From CAZKXU01 sp964556665 (GTDB lineage Bacteria; Bdellovibrionota_C; UBA2361; CAZKXU01), in NCBI GenBank assembly GCA_964556665.1, contig CAZKXU010000002.1:23365-87364 (forward strand): a DNA stretch of 64,000 bases, read 5' to 3'. Below, piece after piece: positions 1 through 8,577 of the stretch (the first letter of the stretch is position 1; the number at the start of each line of letters is the position of its first letter). Position numbers and translations under genes: made by a program. The notes under the pieces are model-generated. The model saw only the letters and a list, made by a program, of their open reading frames with translations, made no database searches and was not told the origin of the DNA.

Positions 1-556
1 TTCCATTCGGGTGACCGCCTAGTACTCGCAGATCGCCTCCCAAATTAACTAATGCACTACTAACACCCTCATTTTTAAGTAACCCAATCACTCGATCAAC
101 GGCGTACTCCTTGCCGAGTCCGCCAAAGTCTATCTCCATTCCAGCTTTCTTAAACATAATTGAAGGCGCTCTCCAATCAAGCTTATTCCAGCCGATCAGC
201 GCCAACGTTTTTGTAATCTCTGCCTGTGTTGGAATAGATTTCTCTTTGAAGTTCCAAATGCGCCGCAGTACTCCGCTCGTAATATCAAATAATCCACTGC
301 TTTGGTGGTAACACTCCGCTGCATAATTCAATAACCCGGCTGTTTCATCATCAACCTCGATTGGCCTAGTATGTGCCTCAAGATTAATCCGGCTAATTAT
401 ACTTTCCGACTGATAACGGGAGTACTTTGCTTCGATACGGTTGACTTCTCTGATTGCAAGCTGAGAGAGCCGTTCTGCATCAACCTTCGTTAATGCATAG
501 AGCTGGATCTCATTCTGACCGCCCATTGCATAGAAGGGAAAGGTGAAAAGTGTCAT
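1..556 (-). CDS. apbE: FAD:protein FMN transferase (ApbE), 3' end outside window
   Basis: The reverse strand from 556 is open to the window edge (about 185 residues; the C-terminus is missing). It carries the ApbE core: an N-terminal MGGQNEIQLY strand, the active-site DFGGLGKEYAVDR motif around residues 145-157, and then SALVNLGGDLRVLGG. ApbE enzymes attach FMN from FAD to Thr/Ser of exported flavoproteins in the periplasm and need Mg2+. The start ATG overlaps the stop of the upstream DUF4266 gene (TGATG), so the two are translationally coupled. No signal peptide is visible after this start. Family assignment is secure; the flavinylated client is not in the window. Confidence 0.9.
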   Translation of the reverse strand, partial: MTLFTFPFYAMGGQNEIQLYALTKVDAERLSQLAIREVNRIEAKYSRYQSESIISRINLEAHTRPIEVDDETAGLLNYAAECYHQSSGLFDITSGVLRRIWNFKEKSIPTQAEITKTLALIGWNKLDWRAPSIMFKKAGMEIDFGGLGKEYAVDRVIGLLKNEGVSSALVNLGGDLRVLGGHPNG

Positions 557-768
557 CAATTACATCCGCACCCTCCGCCGCCAATCCCGTAACCTCCTGA
601 ACTTCCTTCCTTTGAGGTATAGGTATGCTGCATAAACTTTGATTCGAGCGGTTCTACATCTAGGGCCATATGCTCCTTAGCTAAAGCCCCCTTCTGCCAG
701 GGCTTGACGGCGGTACAGGAGAGTAAACTAATCAGCAAAAAACTAGAAATGATAATTTTAAGGTACAT
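556..768 (-). CDS. DUF4266 small lipoprotein with GGGGCGCN tail
   Basis: This 70-residue protein has a lipoprotein signal ending in the lipobox LLSC (Cys18). A short conserved body follows (VKPWQKGALA, MALDVEPL, HTYTSKEGSSGG), and it ends in GIGGGGCGCN. The pattern matches DUF4266 proteins, which are typically encoded beside ApbE and sometimes DUF3570 and thioredoxin-like genes. Its stop overlaps the apbE start by one base (TGATG). The Cys-Gly tail could bind metal or be redox-active; that is inference and no function is established to my knowledge. Ribosome-binding signal is weak (CTGGA). Confidence 0.8.
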   Translation of the reverse strand: MYLKIIISSFLLISLLSCTAVKPWQKGALAKEHMALDVEPLESKFMQHTYTSKEGSSGGYGIGGGGCGCN

Positions 769-796
769 ATCCAGTAATTACTCAAAAAGTGTTGAG

Positions 797-872
797 ACTG
801 GGAGCGCGGGCATCCTGCCCGCAAAAGAATTAACTGCTACTTATATGCGGGCTGGAAGCCCGCGCTCCCAGT
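797..872. repeat. REP-like palindrome, family A copy 1
   Basis: The arms ACTGGGAGCGCGGGC and GCCCGCGCTCCCAGT enclose a spacer with a second CTGCCCGC/GCGGGCTGG pairing. It sits inside a wider inverted repeat with outer arms 773-791 and 891-909 (GTAATTACTCAAAAAGTGT and its near-complement). Related copies are at 7358, 14297, 29811, 45889 and 53883. All are intergenic. Confidence 0.85.
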
Positions 873-948
873 TTGATACATGATTTACCCACACTTTTTG
901 AGCAATTACCATACCCAGAATGTATCAAAGGTTTAATTCAACTTTCAA

Positions 949-1602
949 CTAACGCGTATCGAATCGATTAAGATACGCAACTAAGTCGGCTAAATTCTGA
1001 TCTGATATTCCTGTAATAAACATAGGAGAGCTCTCAATGTCTTTCCTAAGGGCAGTAAAACTTCTACCGGTACCTTTCTCATTATGACAGCCACTACACT
1101 GAGCCTTATGAACACTGGAGCCAGCAGTTAAATTAGCAGTACTTATATTGGAGGGAATGCCGTATTTTTCCTTTCCTGTGGCAGTAAGATTTCCGTTTGA
1201 ATCAAATACTTTTTCACTAGGAGGAAGCGGAGTAGCTGTAGGCAAAGGAGATGAATCTGAGTCCGCAGGTAATGCTTTGCATATTTCAGATCCAGCTTTC
1301 TTCTCATTTTTAGCATTAGTCCTCTTTTTTAATAGCTTTGCTATCTGACTAGCACTACTTGTAGCCTTAATCTTTGCAGTTAGTTCTTTTATATAGTCTG
1401 CTAGAGTCTGAATAAGATTAGTCGAGCGCTTTACAATCCTGCCAGGCACCCAGCTAGCTAGAGGACGTACACATACAAATCCGGAGCCCTCCTGAATATC
1501 GTTGCTTGAAACTACCTTCGCGCCGCGTGGGGCAGCAATGGCCACACCAGAGCAGATAAGCACAAGAACTGAAGCATATATGCCGATCTTGCTTAGTTTC
1601 AT
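949..1602 (-). CDS. Exported c-type cytochrome with N-terminal Cys-basic-Cys module
   Basis: A 217-residue exported protein. I chose the ATG at 1602 because it follows an AGAGG Shine-Dalgarno and begins directly with a signal peptide (to about AIA, residue 23); the upstream start adds 14 non-signal residues. Residues 30-110 form a module with Cys44 and Cys108 around a Lys-rich helix, followed by a Pro/Thr/Ser linker (PLPTATPLPP). The C-terminal domain has a haem-binding CSGCH (169-173), a plausible axial Met194 and a closing LADLVAYLNRF helix, i.e. a mono-haem class I cytochrome c. It is last in the DUF1800-DUF1501-cytochrome operon and probably takes electrons in the periplasm. The physiological partner is unknown. 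Confidence 0.82.
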   Translation of the reverse strand: MKLSKIGIYASVLVLICSGVAIAAPRGAKVVSSNDIQEGSGFVCVRPLASWVPGRIVKRSTNLIQTLADYIKELTAKIKATSSASQIAKLLKKRTNAKNEKKAGSEICKALPADSDSSPLPTATPLPPSEKVFDSNGNLTATGKEKYGIPSNISTANLTAGSSVHKAQCSGCHNEKGTGRSFTALRKDIESSPMFITGISDQNLADLVAYLNRFDTR

Positions 1603-1667
1603 AACAACCTCTTGGACAATTAAATCATATCGACCTAAAACCAAAATTAATAAAGAGTCCGCCTCTA

Positions 1668-2876
1668 TTAAAATAAGCCTAAATTTACCTTACCTTCAGT
1701 ATACGCTTCAGGAAATATAGGTCCAGGGTCTATTCCCAGGAACTGGCCAACAATCTGCGACCATACCTCCCTATAATCAACCTCGTATCTATTAAAATAA
1801 GCGCTAGTAAAATCGGAGGCTACTGGTGGAGCTGTTTTTTGACCACCTTTGACGCTACCACCAATTATAAGCTGCGGATAACAGAAGCCATGATCAGTGC
1901 CGTTTCCTGGATTTTCAAATGTACGCGCAAACTCTGTGGTTGTAACCACTACTGTATCGTTCCATTTACCATTTAACTCCATTGCCTGCTTAAAAGCAGC
2001 TATTGCTGCATCTAATGGGTTAAGCAAACCTGACAGATCCTGATTAGTGTGGGTATCATAACCTCCAGTACGTATGTAAAATATATTGGCTCCAATGCCA
2101 GAGATAATTAATTTGGCTGCATCTTCGAATGCACCTCCTAGACCTGTATTTGGAAATGTTACTCCGACGCTTATCTTATCAATATTTTTCAAAGCAGCCA
2201 AAGAGGACTCCAAGCTAAGATAGGAATTAAACACGAACTGTTCATTTGAACTCTTAGCAGGAGTGCTAAGTCCAAGCACCTTATTTCTCTGCTCTATGAA
2301 AAAGGCACTATCTTGACTAAAGCTGCGCTCGCCTAAATTTCCTAAATTCTCTACAGTCTTAGCTGGTCCGCCTTCTGCCCAGTCATTAGCACCTGCTAAT
2401 GAGAAGACCCCGTTCGATCCTAGAACGTTAGCAAGACGTCCGCCCCATCCGCTTCCTAATCCGCCGCCCATTCCCATACCGGCATAGCCGGTCTGGTTAA
2501 TTAGCGTTGCTTCATCATGCGATCGGTTATGTGCAGGATTGCCTACCATATTGACGAGTGCCACCTGTCCAAGATCGTACATCTGCTTTACATTAACATA
2601 CGACGGATGCAGCGCCTGATCGGAGCTTATAACTAGTGGATTAGCAGGATAGACAGTAGGATATTTGTCTAACCATTCTCCTATTAAACCAGGAGTCTGA
2701 GTATAACAACACCCTCCACCCTGCTCAACAACTATTAAATTTCTATTGAGCGGACCTGAAGCAAATGCGAGGTGTGCACTTCCCAGTGGTCCTAATGCAA
2801 CTTGTGAAATCGCAGCAGCTGAGGTGGTGCCTACTATCTTTAGAAACTTTCTTCTGCTTATTGCATTGTTTGCCAT
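1668..2876 (-). CDS. DUF1501 family Tat-exported protein
   Basis: This 402-residue protein starts with a twin-arginine signal (SRRKFLKIVG, then a hydrophobic Ala-rich stretch to about residue 40), so it is exported folded. The body matches DUF1501 (alkaline-phosphatase-superfamily-like): early GGGCCYTQTPG, MVGNPAHNRSHDEAT, YIRTGGYDTHTNQ and VVVTTTEFARTFENPGNGTDHG, with His/Asp residues that could hold metal. DUF1501 genes are very often paired with DUF1800 genes, as here (12 nt downstream of it). The pair's substrate is unknown; roles in export or modification of surface polymers have been suggested but not shown here. Confidence 0.88.
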   Translation of the reverse strand: MANNAISRRKFLKIVGTTSAAAISQVALGPLGSAHLAFASGPLNRNLIVVEQGGGCCYTQTPGLIGEWLDKYPTVYPANPLVISSDQALHPSYVNVKQMYDLGQVALVNMVGNPAHNRSHDEATLINQTGYAGMGMGGGLGSGWGGRLANVLGSNGVFSLAGANDWAEGGPAKTVENLGNLGERSFSQDSAFFIEQRNKVLGLSTPAKSSNEQFVFNSYLSLESSLAALKNIDKISVGVTFPNTGLGGAFEDAAKLIISGIGANIFYIRTGGYDTHTNQDLSGLLNPLDAAIAAFKQAMELNGKWNDTVVVTTTEFARTFENPGNGTDHGFCYPQLIIGGSVKGGQKTAPPVASDFTSAYFNRYEVDYREVWSQIVGQFLGIDPGPIFPEAYTEGKVNLGLF

Positions 2877-2888
2877 ATAGTTAATCCT

Positions 2889-4823
2889 TTATTTAACCTG
2901 AAACTGTGCTGTATGAGCAATCATGGCCATTATAGCCTCTGTCTTTTTCACCGCGTCATAGTAAGCGTTACTTGTCGGATCTGGAAACGGATCAAATTGG
3001 TCACGTACTAACTCACCTTTGTAGTTTCTATAAAAGTTCATAAAAGTATCCAATTCCACTCTCTGCTCTGCTGTAAGTTTTACATTCAGTGCTTTCGCTA
3101 TTTTATCTATAACAACAAGTGAGGCCGTCGAGTCTTTAGGCAAATTAGAGAGAAATCGCCCGAAGAAATCAAAATTAAACTCATCATTCCAATACTGTGG
3201 GGAGTAGTCCACGGCCTGTAAGATAAAGTTACGATGCTCAATACCTCGGCCTTCACCGTTAAGTGTTTTTAGGTTGTAATCAGTAGCACGGGTCCATCCA
3301 AATACAGTTGGCGGTTCGAATATTCGCTGACCCATACGGTTTGTATGGTCATCGATATAATACATGGATACCGGCAAGCCAAGCATTCTAGAAAATCCCA
3401 CCGCATACTCAATAGGATGTTTAAATAATGAGTCTCTATTCTCCTCTGCATACGTAGCGCGTGCCTTTGCCAACATCTTGAGGAATGGAATTAGTTTATA
3501 ATTGTCTTTACGCAGCTTGTCTGCAGCTTCTATGATCATCGGATCGGTAAAATTTAAACCTACATACTCTTTTATAAAATAGTCTGCTAAGTTCTCAGCT
3601 AATGCAGGATGATTAGTGACTGCTATTAATGCACCCTCCATATCCTGGATAACTGTCTGCCATGGAGTGTCGTGAAAAAGAATTTTCGGATTAGGGTCGT
3701 GTAATGCACTGGAGTATACCGGTATACAGAGGCCAATTTTATCGTCTGCTTCACCTATTTCAATATAATCTACGAGCCAGCCAGTAGCTGCTCTTGAAAT
3801 TTCACGAATATCTAGGGTGTCATATACAGGCGCACCTTTAATTCTGCTGCCGTTGGTCACGACGTATGATGGCCCAATAGTATCCAGTTCAAGAAACTCT
3901 CTTGGTCCGTCTTCATTGCCGTACCGTCCGGTAATCGGATCGTACTGATTATATTTTCCGTTTAACCAGTTTAGCATATATAGAGGATCGCTATAGGAGT
4001 CTCTAGCTAGCTGTACAAAATCACCGCTTGTAGCCGCCTGCTCAAGCATGCGGTAATATTCCCGTAAAAAATCCTTCTCACAGTATTCAAGTTTTCTAGG
4101 TGAGGCAGCCAAACGATCATGCAGTGTTAAGAACAATCTCCACTTGGCTGCATACGGCGAAGTCAACATCTTTGTCATTACATCGGCGCGCGCTCCATAG
4201 TTTGAGTAATCCAACATATTTTCACAGGGACGATCACCATCCTCGCCTGCGAGATATCCATCACACCAACGATCTTCATTTATTGGCTCTGAGGCAAAGG
4301 CAAACATTTCATCTACCGTAGCATCGAGCCCCATAACAACGGCACGTTGAATCTGCTCCTCAGATCCACCAAAGGCGAAGCGCTCAAAAAGTAAGCGTGC
4401 CTTATCCTCGTCAAACTCCTCTTTTTTAATCGGATCAAGTGAACTAAATACAGGCTCGACACACTGCTTAGTGGCAGATTTATTCATCGCCTTTAACTCA
4501 TTAGCCTTGTTTTGATAAGATAATTTGCGGTACTTCTTATATAGCTTACTGTTGTAACTAATTAGGTCCTTAAGTTCCGTAAAGATAGTTGCGCCTGCTT
4601 TAGTGCTAACTAGACCGGTTCGCCCTGCCATACAGGTTACTTTTCTAGATACTTTTCGCTTTCCAACCTTGATCTTTACAGCAATCTCATAGAATTCCCC
4701 TACAACTGCAGCTATTCCCGCAGGCTTCTTAATTTTTTTTGTGGCCGCCTCTACCGGATTACCTATTGATATTACAAGGTAAAAAGCGACTAGAATCAGG
4801 ACATTGGATCTTACGCTACACAT
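2889..4823 (-). CDS. DUF1800 family exported protein
   Basis: The length is 644 residues from the ATG at 4823, preferred over one at 4853 because GAGG lies 6 nt upstream and a signal peptide follows at once (to about VEA, residue 26). Residues 50-125 are the Cys-basic-Cys module (Cys64, Cys121) also seen in three other exported proteins of the window. The remainder is DUF1800: LLFERFAFGGSEEQIQRA near residue 150, LTLHDRLAAS, the RDSYSDPLYMLNWLNG segment, REISRAATGW and PPTVFGWTRATDY. It is first of three co-directional genes (DUF1800, DUF1501, cytochrome c). Function unknown. Confidence 0.86.
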   Translation of the reverse strand: MCSVRSNVLILVAFYLVISIGNPVEAATKKIKKPAGIAAVVGEFYEIAVKIKVGKRKVSRKVTCMAGRTGLVSTKAGATIFTELKDLISYNSKLYKKYRKLSYQNKANELKAMNKSATKQCVEPVFSSLDPIKKEEFDEDKARLLFERFAFGGSEEQIQRAVVMGLDATVDEMFAFASEPINEDRWCDGYLAGEDGDRPCENMLDYSNYGARADVMTKMLTSPYAAKWRLFLTLHDRLAASPRKLEYCEKDFLREYYRMLEQAATSGDFVQLARDSYSDPLYMLNWLNGKYNQYDPITGRYGNEDGPREFLELDTIGPSYVVTNGSRIKGAPVYDTLDIREISRAATGWLVDYIEIGEADDKIGLCIPVYSSALHDPNPKILFHDTPWQTVIQDMEGALIAVTNHPALAENLADYFIKEYVGLNFTDPMIIEAADKLRKDNYKLIPFLKMLAKARATYAEENRDSLFKHPIEYAVGFSRMLGLPVSMYYIDDHTNRMGQRIFEPPTVFGWTRATDYNLKTLNGEGRGIEHRNFILQAVDYSPQYWNDEFNFDFFGRFLSNLPKDSTASLVVIDKIAKALNVKLTAEQRVELDTFMNFYRNYKGELVRDQFDPFPDPTSNAYYDAVKKTEAIMAMIAHTAQFQVK

Positions 4824-4981
4824 GCACAACCTCGCAAAACTACAACTTAGCATCTGAGTTAAGCAAAGTTCGTACCAACCTTTAAGCTTCGCTAGTATAG
4901 AAGATGTTACTTGAGATTGAGATTATAATTTAGGAAGCCCACAGACTATCTGACAGGAATTATTGCACAGTGAAACAGCTA

Positions 4982-5036
4982 TAGCGAGTGACATAAGTCC
5001 GTAGCGAAATTCGCTACGGACTTATGTCACTCGCTA
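4982..5036. repeat. 55-bp perfect palindrome, family P copy 1
   Basis: Two perfect 27-nt arms (TAGCGAGTGACATAAG... and complement) flank a single central A. It lies 14 nt beyond the stop of the M3 peptidase gene and upstream of DUF1800. Three other 55-bp copies (35802, 42863, 57089) also follow stop codons. No U-tract follows, so it is not a textbook intrinsic terminator. Confidence 0.9.
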
Positions 5037-5050
5037 AGGTCAGATGCAGC

Positions 5051-6781
5051 CTATAACCCTAGATGCTCAACAAGATCGGTAACCAGATTTTTCAGTGTCT
5101 CCCCCCGAAAATCCGGCATAAGCCCTGTCGCTTGAAACAGTTTAGGCAGTGGCAGAGAGCCTCCCAGTGCAAGTCCCTCCTTATAGAAACCTAGCGCCTC
5201 CTTTGGATCAAACAATGAGCGTTGCCATACACCAAAAGCTCCTAGCTGCGCATAGCAGTACTCTATATAATAGAAAGCCGAAGTGAAGAGGTGCAATTGA
5301 CGATGCCAAAGATAGGTTCGTGCATCATCCAAACCTTTCCATTCAATATCCGGAAAAAACTCAGTATGCAGCTTGAGCCAAGCCTTTTGCCGGTCTGCCC
5401 TAGAGTGATCAGGGTTCTCATAAAGCCAGTGCTGGAATGAATCGATACAGGCTCCCCAAGGGAGAAAAGAGACTGCGCCCTGCAAAAGATCGCTGCGCGC
5501 ACGAACGGCATCCTCTTGCTTCTTATAGTACGCATCAAAATGCCGACTCCCCAAAAGCTCCATGGCCATTGAGGCTACTTCACAAAATTCGATTGGGACT
5601 GAAGATCGATAATGATATGGCTCAATATCCCGACAGAGATAAACATGAAAGGCATGTCCACATTCATGTAAAAGCGTATTTACATCTGTCTGTCGTCCTA
5701 CTGCGTTCATAAAAATAAAGGGAACGCGTGCCTCTCCAAAGTTAGTGCAATATCCTCCCGGTGCCTTACCCTTACGGCTCTCTAGATCAAGCAAGCCTTT
5801 GCCTTCGAAGTCCATGAAAAATTCATGTAGTTCCGGATCGAGCCGTTTAAAAATCTCAGCAGCTCCACTCTTAAATTTCTTTACATCTTTAAAAGCAACA
5901 AGAGCCGGACGTCCCAACGGATCAACTGCTAAATCCCAAGGCCGTAAGGACTTAAGCTTCATCTGTTCAGACCGTTTTTTATTTATTTTTACTACTAATG
6001 GAACGATATGCTGCCGTACATTCTCAGCAAAGGACTTACAATCCTCGGCAGTATAGTCAAAACGCTCTAATGCCTGAAACTGATAGTCAACGAATGAGTC
6101 AAAACCGGCATTCTTTGCAATCTGAGCCCTAAGCTTAATCTGTTTATCAAATATATCCTCTAATTTATCCTTATCCTGTAAACGACGCTCACTTGTAACC
6201 TGAAATGCCTCCTCCCTTATTTTTCGATCTGGCGACTCCAGAAAAGCTGCTACCTGCGGCAAAGTTTTTGACTCTCCATGCCAGTCCACCATCATAGCGC
6301 CGATTAACTTCTGATACTCCTGCGCTAATAGTGTTTCGTCTTTTTGCAAATCGATGTTTTTTTGACGATATAGCTTTTGTGATGTTTCAACTGATCGCAA
6401 AAATACATGGTACCTCCTATTGTTCTGCTTATCCTTTACCTTCAGAAGCTTAAGTCGTTTAGAGATCTGTATTAGCTTTTTATTAATCTCCTGCGCATAT
6501 GGTTTAATGGCAGGCACGACCTCACCAACAAGTCTTCTGAATTCAGCCTCATGCTCTTGATTTTCAGTATTACAGGTCATCAAAACGTAGCTTTTCGATT
6601 CAAGTTCGCTGAAAGCAGCAGAGAGTTCGGAGAGCTTCGCGATCCATAACTCTAGCTCAGCGACCGAATTAATACTCTCCCCCAGTAGCTCGTCATATAT
6701 CTTTTTTAAGACCTTAACATCTCGTAATTCCTGATCTTTTTTTAAGATAGCATCGTTTTTTATACCGAGGCACTGCCTCAA
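5051..6781 (-). CDS. M3 family oligoendopeptidase (PepF-like)
   Basis: Cytoplasmic zinc peptidase of family M3: the HExxH motif appears as LLHECGHAFH near residue 369, followed by the downstream Glu-containing SSVPIEFCEVASM. The helical N-terminal region (SINSVAELELW, YVLMTCNTEN) matches the oligoendopeptidase F type, which cleaves short peptides. The only in-frame start is TTG at 6781 with no good ribosome-binding site. A better N-terminus begins at ATG 6809 (SKNSIESYLEAVPRYK) but is out of frame; removing one A from an A6 run near 6763 would join it to the main frame. The real protein may therefore be 5051-6809 (about 585 residues) with a frameshift or homopolymer error. Its first 68 codons are duplicated at 23801-24156. 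Confidence 0.88.
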   Translation of the reverse strand: MRQCLGIKNDAILKKDQELRDVKVLKKIYDELLGESINSVAELELWIAKLSELSAAFSELESKSYVLMTCNTENQEHEAEFRRLVGEVVPAIKPYAQEINKKLIQISKRLKLLKVKDKQNNRRYHVFLRSVETSQKLYRQKNIDLQKDETLLAQEYQKLIGAMMVDWHGESKTLPQVAAFLESPDRKIREEAFQVTSERRLQDKDKLEDIFDKQIKLRAQIAKNAGFDSFVDYQFQALERFDYTAEDCKSFAENVRQHIVPLVVKINKKRSEQMKLKSLRPWDLAVDPLGRPALVAFKDVKKFKSGAAEIFKRLDPELHEFFMDFEGKGLLDLESRKGKAPGGYCTNFGEARVPFIFMNAVGRQTDVNTLLHECGHAFHVYLCRDIEPYHYRSSVPIEFCEVASMAMELLGSRHFDAYYKKQEDAVRARSDLLQGAVSFLPWGACIDSFQHWLYENPDHSRADRQKAWLKLHTEFFPDIEWKGLDDARTYLWHRQLHLFTSAFYYIEYCYAQLGAFGVWQRSLFDPKEALGFYKEGLALGGSLPLPKLFQATGLMPDFRGETLKNLVTDLVEHLGL

Positions 6782-6935
6782 GATAGGATTCTATTGAATT
6801 TTTTGACATATAAAGTTGATTCTAATGAGTTATACAGAAAGAGTCACTGATATTAATCACATTTCTGCATAACTCGATATACCAAACATCCACTCTGCCA
6901 ACCAAGATCTTGACTCATATATCCAATTAATATTA
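6580..6935. repeat. 356-bp duplication, copy 1 (M3 gene 5' part and upstream)
   Basis: Identical to 23801-24156 except for three transitions, with no indels. It covers the first 68 codons of the M3 gene and about 150 bp upstream. The right edge coincides with the start of the 57-bp repeat at 6935. Confidence 0.95.
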
Positions 6936-6991
6936 ATGAAAAGGCGACGATTCTATTTTTCGAGACTATAAGACGGTAGATTTTGGGTATA
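6935..6991. repeat. 57-bp dispersed repeat, family B (half hairpin)
   Basis: AATGAAAAGGCGACG...TTTGGGTATA is about 85% identical to 15303-15359. At 15303 the element continues into a complementary right arm; here that arm is missing and other sequence begins, so this copy looks truncated. Confidence 0.8.
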
Positions 6992-7357
6992 TGCTGTGCT
7001 TCCGTTACAAACGGGTCTCATCGGGTAAGTTAATCAGCTTTCTATGCTCCGCTACTTCCTCTACTTGAACACTTTACGTACAGAGTTTCGGACTTCGTGA
7101 TTTCCAGCTCACTCGTCCCTGGTTTCCAGCCTTTAAGAGGTTTACCTTTCGTTTAGAGCGCATCTTCGGTACGCTCTTCATATAAATCCCTCATTGGCTC
7201 TACTTCAGGCTCACCACTTTCCTCAAATGGTATTGTCTCTCATTCACCTGTTATCGAGTTTCTTCGGGCACCCTTGTGTTCCCTACATATTCCCTCCTGT
7301 CTGGGCTATGGTTGGACTTTCTCCAACTAGTCAGTTAACATGCCGATCACACCGCAC
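6992..7357 (-). ncRNA. Candidate structured RNA, possibly 5' part of a group II intron (relic)
   Basis: No credible coding frame is present. Read on the minus strand, the segment begins GTGCG at 7357, the group II intron 5' consensus. It then shows a series of short hairpins with GAAA-like loops typical of domain I: GTTGGAGAAAGTCCAAC, GAGCGTACCGAAGATGCGCTC, CTGGAAACCAG and GTGAGCTGGAAATCAC. It interrupts the right arm of a family A palindrome (7358-7405). No reverse transcriptase and no recognisable domain V are present, so it would be a fragment ending at the family B repeat. Alternatives are another structured RNA or chance. The group II reading is inference from memory of intron layout. 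Confidence 0.4.
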
Positions 7358-7405
7358 GACCACGGGGCTCCAACCCCGCGCTCCATATAAAAATTTATGT
7401 TATAG
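7358..7405. repeat. Family A palindrome, half copy
   Basis: GGGGCTCCAACCCC hairpin plus the AT-rich tail ATATAAAAATTTATGTTA found also at 14343-14360. Compared with the complete copy at 14297, the other AT arm is absent, replaced by the structured segment that ends at 7357. The following 230 bp to the pilin start show no gene. Confidence 0.7.
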
Positions 7406-7635
7406 TGCACTTAAGAGCAAAATACCTTTAAACATACCTCTATCCAGGTAATTTACCTATTACTACTAAGCGAATTTACTAGCTTCTATAAGCGAGAATC
7501 TGAGTGCCTTTTAGGCATTACTACCATTTTAGTCTAAATGCGATCAAATGCGATCAGAAGGTGCCAGTTTTAATCAAGAGTATTTAGTAAATACCCGAAA
7601 GTTTTATTAAGTGGCAAAAGTAGTGAGGTAGTAAA

Positions 7636-8136
7636 ATGAAGTTGTGGATTCTTGAAAATTTAAAATGTACTTCTCAAGGTGGCTTTACTCTTTTAGAACT
7701 GCTAGTAACCATCGCTATTCTTGGAGTATCAATAGCGGCCAGTAGCTCCAAGATTAGCGAGATTGCAAGATCCTTCAATAGGCACAATGCTCGATATCAA
7801 CTAGAGAGTAACATCCTAAGATATAGAGTCGCTGCCCAGGCTAGCGGGGCTAGAGTTGTTATGAACTCTAATAACAGTGGTAGATCCTTTACCTTTGGCT
7901 ATGATCGCCTGCCATTTAGTGATGAAGGGGTCGCAGATGAAATTATCTCAACAATCACAATGCCTGTTGGTATCAGTGTCTCAATAGATCAAGTAGTGAT
8001 TTTTAATCCACAGGGATATGTCGTTAGTATCAGCGACGAATTAGTAAACAGATCAATATCGCTCGCTTATGACGGAAAGGTGTTTTGTTCAGGTTCATTA
8101 TTTCCTGCAGGAGTGTTAGAATATGACTGTATCTAA
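7636..8136 (+). CDS. Prepilin-like protein, GspH/FimT type
   Basis: A 166-residue protein with a type IV prepilin leader: a cytoplasmic 15-residue leader ending in GG, then the cleavage motif G|FTLLELLVTIAILG with Glu at +5 and a hydrophobic helix. The rest is a short soluble domain with a C-terminal FCSGSLFPAGVLEYDC possibly forming a disulphide. It would be processed and N-methylated by PilD and act as a minor (initiating) pilin. GAGG lies 8 nt before the ATG. It overlaps the next pilin gene by 14 nt, heading a four-gene minor pilin operon. Confidence 0.85.
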   Translation: MKLWILENLKCTSQGGFTLLELLVTIAILGVSIAASSSKISEIARSFNRHNARYQLESNILRYRVAAQASGARVVMNSNNSGRSFTFGYDRLPFSDEGVADEIISTITMPVGISVSIDQVVIFNPQGYVVSISDELVNRSISLAYDGKVFCSGSLFPAGVLEYDCI

Positions 8137-8509
8137 ACGTTCTCAAGAGGGCTTTTCAATACTCGAAATTCTCGTGAGTTTGTCTATCTTAAGCATAGTT
8201 GGAATGGCTTTATCGCAAGCCACAACAGCGATGCTAAAAGCCAGATCAATAGCACTATATAAGCAAGGAGCTACTCAAATAGCATTTGAAACAGTTGAAT
8301 CTTATGCATCATTAAACCCATCAACAATCTCAGCGGCGAGCACTACTGATGCAGTAACACGTAGTGGTCGGGCCTACTCAAGAACAACTACGGTTAGTAT
8401 AAATCCGAATGGCTCACGTACAGTTAATGTGCAGGTGCAGCCCGCAAGAGAGGGTCAGAATGGTTCGGCGAGGCTATCAGGCACATTTACGTCATGGGAG
8501 TTATCTTAA
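8123..8509 (+). CDS. Prepilin-like protein, PilV/GspI type
   Basis: This 128-residue minor pilin has the processing site EG|FSILEILVSLSILSIVGMA (Glu at +5) close to the N-terminus. The hydrophobic N-terminal helix is followed by the Gln/Ala-rich pattern and small beta domain seen in PilV/GspI. Its start lies inside the preceding gene, implying coupled translation. Position two in the order GspH-PilV-PilW-PilX is the usual one for minor pilins of type IVa systems. No Cys residues occur in the globular part. Confidence 0.83.
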   Translation: MTVSKRSQEGFSILEILVSLSILSIVGMALSQATTAMLKARSIALYKQGATQIAFETVESYASLNPSTISAASTTDAVTRSGRAYSRTTTVSINPNGSRTVNVQVQPAREGQNGSARLSGTFTSWELS

Positions 8510-8577
8510 ATTATAGTAGTTTTTATTTTGAGAAAGAAGTACTAGGCTATTATTGCGTTTAGGGTAACCATCATAGC

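Noticed and set aside
4982..5036. Palindrome family P as classical intrinsic terminators
   Set aside because: Perfect long stems but no U-tract after them; termination remains only a possibility.
7194..7451. 85-residue plus-strand ORF
   Set aside because: Lies across a structured non-coding segment and a palindrome; composition and lack of start signal do not suggest a protein.
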